Assembly: GCA_030144725.1 (NCBI GenBank)
Contig: JASKMD010000207.1
Span: forward strand, 124,001-188,000
Source of the DNA: Haematococcus lacustris
Lineage: Eukaryota > Chlorophyta > Chlorophyceae > Chlamydomonadales > Haematococcaceae
Length of the DNA stretch: 64,000 nucleotides
Reading direction: 5' to 3'
Both the position numbers and the translations under genes were made by a program. The notes beneath the pieces are model-generated. The model saw nothing but the letters and a program-made list of their open reading frames with translations. It ran no database searches and was not told the DNA's origin. Positions 56,991-64,000 of the stretch are shown here, piece after piece; the stretch's first letter is position 1, and every line of letters begins with the position of its first letter.

Positions 56991-58507
56991 CTACACATTC
57001 CCCACCCCCTCCCCACCCTCAACCCTTTGCCCCTGCAAGGCATGTGTGCTGCGCACAAACACAAGTGTGTCTCCCAGGCTGTTGTTCATGACCCGCATTG
57101 CTGGCGAGCAGTAGTGGGCCTGAGTCCAGCCGCCGCCCACCACAAAGGGGACCCTGAGGCTGCGACCCCACAGCTGCAGCTCCAGCGTATCAAACTTGTA
57201 GCGCAACCGCATAGGCTGTGGCAGGCTGCATGGCGCCGAGGCTGATAAACTGCTGGAGGGCGGCCAGGAGAAGAGGATGCGGTTGGTGACGCGCATGGAC
57301 CTGCATGCATCAAGCATGCAGCCTCTTGTCACTGAGGGTTGTGGCGTCTATCAAATGTTGGAGGGGCGTGGTGCAGGCAGGTGGCTGTTCCGTTAAGCCA
57401 CCAGCCTGGTGTGGCTGCTGGGCATTGCGTCTATGCAGTGTCAGGATGCGGTGAGATGTGCGGTGAGGTTTTCCTTGCCGTGGCCGTCTCCCCACTGCGC
57501 AGGCTGTTGTTGTCATTGTGCACCCCCGCCAGCCAGGGCTATGGCTGATGGGCATTGATACATCTCTGGACACTTGTATGGCTGCATCAACAACATGAGG
57601 TGCACACACTTTTCACATAAAGCCTGCATGTTTCCAACATTATCCTCTGCGGGGCGGATGCTTGCTGCCTGGCTCATTGCCTACTGAGCTTAACAATGTT
57701 GACACTTGGCGAGGGCGACCGGTAGCTGTCATACCCAGTACCCAATGCCGGCTGTGTCCAGCAACCAACCCAACCAACTGCCACCTCTACACCAAACATA
57801 ACATGACATTGTGTGCTATCAGACCTTTTGCCATGTCATGGAGCAGGAGGGGTGGACCAGGAGCAGGTGGGCTGTTAGTATTCTGTGTGCAGCACCTCTT
57901 TCATCAGCATAGCGGGCAACTAGTACCAATGTTGTGTACAGCGCAACCCCGCCCTGCTCACTCACTGGAGGTCCACCTCCTGCTGTATGCCCGCCACAGG
58001 CAGCCGCCGGACAATGGCATGCACGCTGGCTTCTGTTGTGTACACCAGCTCCCACTGGCCCCCTAGAGCGGCAGAGCTCAGATCTGGCTTGCCGGAGGGT
58101 CGCGAAAGGGTGCTGGCTGGATGGGAGGGCTGGCCTGTTGGCTGGGAGGGCACCGCTGCTGGCTGAGGGGGCAGCACTGCCTGGAGCGCTGCCAGGAGGG
58201 ATCGGTCATAGTCAGTGGAGCCCCAACGGCTGCCTGCGGTGAGAGACAGAATAGTGCCTTCCAGGGATGGCTCCGCACCCAGTTTTGTGATTGCTCGGGT
58301 CTGCTGCTTAGTGTTGGCTTGGCACTGCCGCTTATGTTCAAACCTTTCACTGCAGAGCATAGTAGGAGAGCAATGCAGGAATGTTGCAGAGTTCCAGAGT
58401 TGCAACCTTACATTGATGCGCTCGTTGCCAGACGTCGAGCACAAGGTGGGCTGAAGCATTGCTTTGAATGCATGTTGGAAAGCACAGCTCGGGGGAAAGC
58501 CGACCAC
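56991..58507 (-). CDS. PAP/fibrillin-family plastid lipid-associated protein
   Basis: Fibrillins are plastid proteins that coat plastoglobules and carotenoid-lipid bodies. Two minus-strand exons are clear: 58507-57966 and about 57302-56991. The first carries the family N-terminal part (LGAEPSLEGTILSLTAGSRW, LLAALQAVLPP, then LGGQWELVYTTEASVHAIVR). The second carries the beta-barrel end (MRVTNRILFSWPP, MRLRYKFDTLELQLWGRSLR, VPFVVGGGWTQAHYCSPAMR, LGDTLVFVR). The start is ATG at 58507 or 58459. A Pro/Ser/Gln-rich linker separates helix and barrel. A transit peptide is not obvious, so an extra 5' exon may exist. Another exon may lie in the 660-base intron. Confidence 0.75.
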
Positions 58508-58649
58508 GCCGGCCCAGGGTTCTCTAGACTATAGTGTGGAAGGCGGGGGTGGAAGGCAGGGGTGCTTGCATTCCTATCACCAACCTCCGCAACTACCACA
58601 CTGAACCGATTCCTCGCCCTGCGCCGCCTCTTTTCATCGAGCTGCGACC

Positions 58650-61317
58650 ATGGGTGAGTCCAAACTAAGGCGATTTAGCTTCAGCCGGGCAGCAGGTCCC
58701 AGGTTGGCGACGAAGACCTGCACAGCGGGGCTGACGATGGGCCGGCATTGGACGCTGCAGGTATCTCTCGTGACTCGCTGCACAAGCGGCGGGCCACCGG
58801 CGGGAGAAAGAAGCACTGGCGCAAGAAGAAGAAGTGCGCAGTGATAGCTAGGCCACATTACGACGCCGTGGATGCACTGGGCGTTCTGCTGGCAAACTGT
58901 GCACGCAGCTGAGCCTTGTAGTGCATGGCTGCAGGTATGAAATGGGTCGCCAGGCGTCCAACACCAAGCTGTCTGTGAACGTGGCAGTGCGGAAAGTGCG
59001 CGTCCGGGGTGGCAACTACAAGTTCCGGGCATTACGCCTAGACTCTGGCAGCTACTCTTGGGGCTCAGAGGTGAACCCTAGCTCCTTCCTACTGCATCCG
59101 GGTAGCACAGAGTCCTCAACAGCGTGCAAGCAGGCCAAGCTGGTGCATGTTGCTAATGCAGGCTGTGTCCCGCAAGACGCGCATCCTGGACGTCGTGTAC
59201 AATGCGTCCAACAACGAGCTGGTGCGTTTGTGTGTTCACAGTGTGGCCACCTTTATTCCAGCTGAGCTAGCTGGGATGCCTGGAGTGGCCTAGGCATGCT
59301 GGAGCGCACCAGGATTGCTTGCACCAGATGAGCCATGAGCCGAGTCTGGCTCCACGTCCTTTGCTGTCTGGAACATGGAGGGTGCGAGATTTGACACTTT
59401 GCTTTGTGGGTTCTACATTGTCTTGTTGAAGCCCTGTCAATGCTGTGTGCCGCCGTAATGACTATGTCAGCACCTCCCTCATCAGCCCCGCGGGCAACAA
59501 GTACCAATGCAAAGGCAGAAAAGGTCCCCCCACTAGGGGTGGTGTTCTATCTGTATAAAGTTGTGTTCCCATGCACATGGCATGGGCGCCTTCCACCTAC
59601 ACTATTGCCTGATCCCTGTGACAAGGCTATAGCCTAGAGTTGGCAGGGCAAACATGCATTGATGTAAGGTTACAGGTTCATAAGGTTTTACAGGGTCATC
59701 AGTTGATGGATATGAGCTGGGTTGGCATGCATGTTCAGATCAGCACAGCGAACAGCAGACATCCTGCACATTGCAAAACACGACCTTCAGCATGCTGATG
59801 ACAGTGTGCTGCCCAGGTGGGGCCATCTGAAACTTGGGTGTGGAGATAAGTGTTAAAAGTGTGTGCACTGCTCCATACTAGCGTGTGCACTGCACTGCCT
59901 GCAGGTCCGCACCCAGACGTTGGTAAAGAACGCAATTGTCCAGGTAGACGCCACGCCCTTCAAGACCTGGTACCAGACCCACTATGGCGTGGAGCTGGGA
60001 GGCAAGGGCAAGATCGAGGAGCCCAAGCTGGAGGACAAGAAGGCACGCATGGCCCGCAGCCCAGCCTGACTGTCTGATGCGCAGCCTTGCCCCAGCCCTG
60101 AGACAGGGAAGCGCTTCACAGCTGGGTCTAGGGCGCCGCAAGCGCAGCACCTAGTTGGCTGTATCGCAACCAGCCAGGCAGCATGTGGCCTGATCTTGTG
60201 CTTGCTGCTGCCACAGGCGTCAAACCATGTGAAGCGCAAATTGAAAAGCCGGCTGCAAACACGTAAGCTTGACGCCCACTTGACTGAGCAGTTCAGTACG
60301 GGCCGCCTCTACGCTTGCATCGCGTCACGACCTGGTCAGGCAGGACGCTGCGATGGCTACATCTTGGAAGGTGGGCACCGGTACAGGCCCACTGTAACAC
60401 TGGTAGCACTGTGGCAGGCACTAGTGCAGCCAGTGCGGAGCGTAGCGGTAAGCAAGTGAATAGGCCCAAGCGATGGCTGCGTCACTGGCACCATGGGAGC
60501 TCAGGAATGGATGGACAGCCCAGCCCAGCAGTTGCAAAGGTCCATCCCAACCTGGACAGCCTCCACTTCAGCCCCAACCACAGCTCGGCACACGAACCTG
60601 CCTACCCAGTCTTACCTCCGCTGCAGGACTTCATCATACAACTGTATGAGAAAAAGGTGTGACTGTGTAGGGTGCCAGTCTAGGGTGCCTTTGTATGTGG
60701 GGGTCAGAGACTAAACCTAGCCACCCGGTCCCTAGTAGGAAAACCATAGACCCATCCATGTATCCACCCAGCTCCTGATTGCTGTTTGCTTACACCATAA
60801 AGCCTCCAGCCTGGTATGCGTGATAGACAAGCCTGATAGACAAGCCTGGTGAGGTTAGGGTTCATGTTGGTTTAGGGTCCGGGTTAGGGTTTGAGTCCAT
60901 GGAGGCGGGCTCGTAGACGTGCGCTATGAGATCGGCACAGGATAGCAGATCCTTGGCATAGTTGGCTACCTTAACCCTGATCCAGCTTGGTATGATTGAT
61001 AGACGATGCCAAGGTCAGTGTCAGATCTGAACACTAGACCCCATCCTCACCTATCCATGCACAGTTGCCACCAGTGCAACATCTCTTCAGATTCGGGTAT
61101 CTAGGTATTGTAGTCACACGTCATGGGTGTGTGTGCACACACCAGTCAGGTCAGCTGTCAGGCACCATCATAGCACTTGGTGTTGCATGGTATTAGTAGT
61201 GTTGCTGCACATATGTTACCCAGTTATGGCAGCCGGCTGCTGTGCACTGGAGCAGGCAAGGAGCTGGAGTTCTACCTGAAGAAGTTGCAAAAGAAGAAGT
61301 CTGGTGGCAAGGCATGA
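58650..61317 (+). CDS. RPS8: 40S ribosomal protein S8 (eS8)
   Basis: A cytosolic small-subunit protein. Exons 58650-58653, 58761-58833, 58935-59070, 59162-59221, 59905-60042, 60217-60370 and 61256-61317 give 208 residues, the usual length. Key stretches are [118 protein letters not shown] and [14 protein letters not shown]. The first coding exon is four bases (ATGG). The intron 60043-60216 must start with GC (AAGAAG|GCACGC), because a stop precedes the first GT. The intron 59222-59904 contains a fragment of the Fanzor-linked repeat. Confidence 0.97.
59450..59690 (-). repeat. Fragment of Fanzor-linked repeat inside an RPS8 intron
   Basis: Matches the end of the minus derelict Fanzor copy (63075-63290) and, inverted, 51670-51770. 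Shared pieces are TTCCCATGCACATGGCATGG, CTATAGCCTAGAG and AAACATGCATTGATGTAAG. Part of it (TCAGCACCTCCCTCATCAGC and GGGCAAC-AGTACCAATG) also matches 57885-57930. Confidence 0.7.
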
Positions 61318-63139
61318 ACAGCACGGCCATTGACCCCGTCATTGCAGGCAGTCCCCATGGCAGGTTGCGATTGCAGCTTGGCAAGCCAGCGGGTCGCGTG
61401 TGGCTGAGCAAAGCAAGCGACTCAGGACCCTTACTGGACCACAGTCAGCTGATGGGTGGATTGCTGTTGCTGCCTGAGCTTTGCTGGAAGTCAGGCAGGC
61501 AGTCCGCAGTGCATGGCCCGGTGATGCTCGAGTGACTAGCCCCACTGTGGCCACCTCCATGTTTATCACTCCGTGTAATTGAGCAGTGAAAACCCTATGT
61601 TGCTTCTAACAAACGCAGACGTCTCAAAGCACGGCACATAGCAGCGCAACGACTCGGAAGAAGCGGACGGACACCGCCCAGCAAAACCAGCGCCAGCGAG
61701 AAGCTCATCTCACCAAGGTTTTGTCGTGGTGCGCTCTGCCCCAATTGTGTAAGCTCCGCGCTGTGAGCAAATATCGCCACTGATGGTGCCAGCTTGGGCA
61801 CTTTCTCGCCACAAGGCAAGCAACGAGAGAAGCAGAGGGAGCAGTGAACGGAAATCGAGGGTAAGTACTAAACGAGGAAATCCGGGATAAGTATTAAAAT
61901 ACATTACAGAATGAAAAAAACAGCACTGAAACTTTCAGTGCTGTTTTTTTCAGTACTGTTTTTTTCAGATTGGTCTTTCAGTGAAAGACCAATCTGTTGA
62001 AATTTTTTTTACTTTTCTTTACCATCTCTCCAATCAGCATTGTTGACATAAGCTTGACCTTAGAATCTCATTCGAACCCTCGGCCTTACATGTGTCATTC
62101 TGATACAAGCTGGCAGCCAGGTATACCCACTAGGAAGTCACACTGGTAGCTGCTGGGAGCAAACCACTGCAGGTAGGACGCAATAATGCATTCACAAGGG
62201 AGGTGTGCTGCCAATACTGAGCTCGGTGTGGTCTGCAGCCGCTGCCTGCTCAGGTCTGTCTGAGTGCTCATTGGCTGAGTTTTGCTCAACAAGCATGCAT
62301 GCAGGCCTGGCTTGCCCCAAGTCTGCAGGCGTATCCACGGCAGCAAAAGGGGTGCCAAACTGCCGCAACCCATCAGGAGCCAGGGTCGGGCAGTGCTGGC
62401 TGGCTGCGTCCAGCTCAGGCCGGGCATCAGGCACTTGTGCAGTATTTGCCAGGGTAGGCTGCACCACAGCACAACGTGTTTGTAGTAGCTGAGCGAGATT
62501 ACCCACAGGCCAACATGTTGTTCCTTGTTGAACAAGTTTTGTTGGGACTGACATGTGTCATTACCCCCCTTTCTGTTGTACGCATAACCTTGAGCTGCTC
62601 AATTGGCCACCTCATCCAGGGTTACACCAGAGCCCTCACACATTCTGTTGTAAAGCCCCCCCGGGCACCTGCTACAACCCCTCTCCCCATTCTCCCCCCG
62701 GATATCCCTGCCTAACCAGCCATCACGGACTGTGACTCTGACGCTGACCTGGACTCTGACTGTGAGCCTGAGCTAGAGCCAGCCTGCCAGCCCACCTTAT
62801 GCCAACCAGTGCCTGCATTGCTGCCCTCCACCCTCCACCCTCACGCACGCACTGAGCCACCCCTGCCCCTTGACAGCGAGGATCCTGTGATGCTGGCGCA
62901 ACTGAAGGAGTTCTGCAACATTTCTGCTGACTCCTCCCTCAAAACGGTCTACAACCAGCTGCAGCGCCGCCTTGATTGCAAGGGCGGCACCTTCACCCCA
63001 TCCACAAGCATGTCTATCATGACCGCAGCCACCAGGGCATGCTGGCCAAGCTGCAAGACTTGGTCATGACTAGCGTTTGCACCAAGCACTCCAGCATGTC
63101 CCTCATTAACCTGCACAGGGAAAATCAGGTCCCCTTGCT
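61318..63139. other. Intergenic region between RPS8 and the second Fanzor copy
   Basis: Holds the RPS8 terminator. It contains the twin palindromes listed next. A frame at 62875-63069 (DSEDPVMLAQLKEFCNISAD, SLKTVYNQLQRRLDCKGGTF) looks coding by composition and may be an internal part of the minus-copy element or another relic. It is open on the plus strand, opposite to the Fanzor fragments. Confidence 0.45.
61914..61996. repeat. Two adjacent perfect odd-length palindromes
   Basis: The first (61914-61950) has 18-base arms around one central base: the core CAGCACTGAAA-C-TTTCAGTGCTG is flanked by seven A and seven T. The second (61966-61996) has 15-base arms around one central base: CAGATTGGTCTTTCA-G-TGAAAGACCAATCTG. 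Only 15 bases separate them. Confidence 0.93.
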
Positions 63140-64000
63140 AGGGATGGTGTTTTGTGTGTATAAGGTTATGTTCCCATGCACATGGCATGGGCGCCTCCCA
63201 TCTTGACAATTGCCTGACCCCTATGACGGGGTGATAGCCTAGAGCTAGCATAACAAACATGCATTGATGTAAGCTCAAAGCAGCTCAAGAGAGGCACACA
63301 CTATTGTGCCACAGCAGGCTGCTGCTGCTGCTGCTGTTGGGTGTTGGGTGGATGGTCTCACAGCCAGTTGCAGCCAAGGCCTATAGGTACTCTCGGGCAA
63401 CTTAGGCAGGGTAGGCTTGCAGCACACCTCCAGCAGCCGCCACTTGCTTTCCCTTTGCCCGTGGCATGTTCAGCGTTGCATTGCAGTCCTTGTCTATCCA
63501 CCTGCCTGGCTGTGGTGCTGGTTTGGGTTTGGCAATCACCCACTAGCGCCACCCTGCCCCGCCGCTGGTCTGTACCACCTCGCAGCAGCCTCGCAGCACC
63601 CCAGCCTCCCCAAGTGCAAATGGCAGCTGCACCAAACAAGACCACCAGCTGCTTGACACAGTCATAGCACTTCATAGACACCTCAGTCAACTCCCCCTCC
63701 AGTTGCATACATGCACACAAGGCATGCATGGTGGCTGACATGGTGGCGCCAGGTTAGGCATGGCACAGTCAAGTAATCTTTTACTTCATGCCATCCTACC
63801 ACCTTCCAATACACAACCCACCCACCCACCCACCCACCACCCACAGAACCTTCTTACGCCCTCACCTTCTTGAGCAACTGCTCCAGTGCCTGGTCCTAGG
63901 CTCTGTACAGCCTTAGTCACTGCCACGCCCACTTGGGATCCAGGTACACCTCCCACACTACATCTTGTGTGGCTGGGGTGCTAATGATCTGCTAAAGGGG
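63140..64000 (-). pseudogene. Derelict Fanzor-family copy (minus), runs off the window
   Basis: Reverse complement of 50985-51800 with high identity. On the minus strand it reads ELTEVSMKCYDCVKQLVVLF, then GRVALVGDC and QTQTSTTARQ (where the RuvC-II motif VDE has become VGD), and in another frame APQPGRWIDKDCNATLNM for RuvC-III. It has the same internal deletion between motifs II and III as the plus copy. It keeps ALEQLLKK near 63870 and VWEVYLDPKWAW near 63940. The right part, 63140-63300, matches the fragment in the RPS8 intron. The 5' part lies beyond the window. Confidence 0.72.

Overview
The window comes from a green alga of the Volvocales type. Haematococcus is the best guess, from recalled protein similarity only. 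The evidence is GC-rich coding exons broken by many introns, long simple-sequence arrays in those introns, plant-like ribosomal and plastid proteins, and degenerate Fanzor (eukaryotic TnpB-like) transposon proteins. There is one 500-base N gap (20621-21120). Most long open frames here are only translations of repeat arrays. Real genes were found by joining short exons with matching splice phases.

Layout: (1) 497-6842, plus: 3' part of RRP12, a ribosome-assembly HEAT-repeat protein. (2) 7058-9690: two copies of a repeat, the second leading into (3) 9760-11876, plus: an intron-bearing Fanzor-type RuvC nuclease with a hAT-like MITE in its last intron. (4) 12478-15958, plus: a secreted LEA-like 11-mer-repeat protein. 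(5) 16651-26153, plus: an ABCA-type ABC transporter whose introns are filled with C-rich arrays and whose main membrane exons fall in the gap. (6) 26985-28000, minus: weak exons of an unrecognised gene. (7) 30216-34846, minus: a modular zinc-ribbon protein with a long Gln/Pro/Ala-rich tail. (8) 36439-43216, plus: a 413-residue coiled-coil protein with a repeat element in its largest intron. (9) 44496-46416, plus: complete cytosolic RPS18. (10) 47665-49087, minus: complete plastid ribosomal protein L10 with a transit peptide. (11) 50985-51800, plus: a derelict Fanzor copy. (12) 53400-55700, minus: a six-helix membrane protein. (13) 56991-58507, minus: a PAP/fibrillin protein. (14) 58650-61317, plus: complete cytosolic RPS8. 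(15) 63140-64000, minus: a second derelict Fanzor copy, inverted relative to the first.

Functionally the window mixes housekeeping genes (cytosolic 40S proteins S8 and S18, the assembly factor RRP12, plastid L10), plastid or stress genes (fibrillin, LEA-like protein) and a transporter, with mobile DNA between and inside them. The most interesting material is the Fanzor family: one copy with recognisable RuvC motifs plus two decayed copies sharing the same internal deletion. Other points are two introns that need GC-AG splice sites to keep frame, and a pattern of pyrimidine-rich arrays ending just before 3' splice sites.
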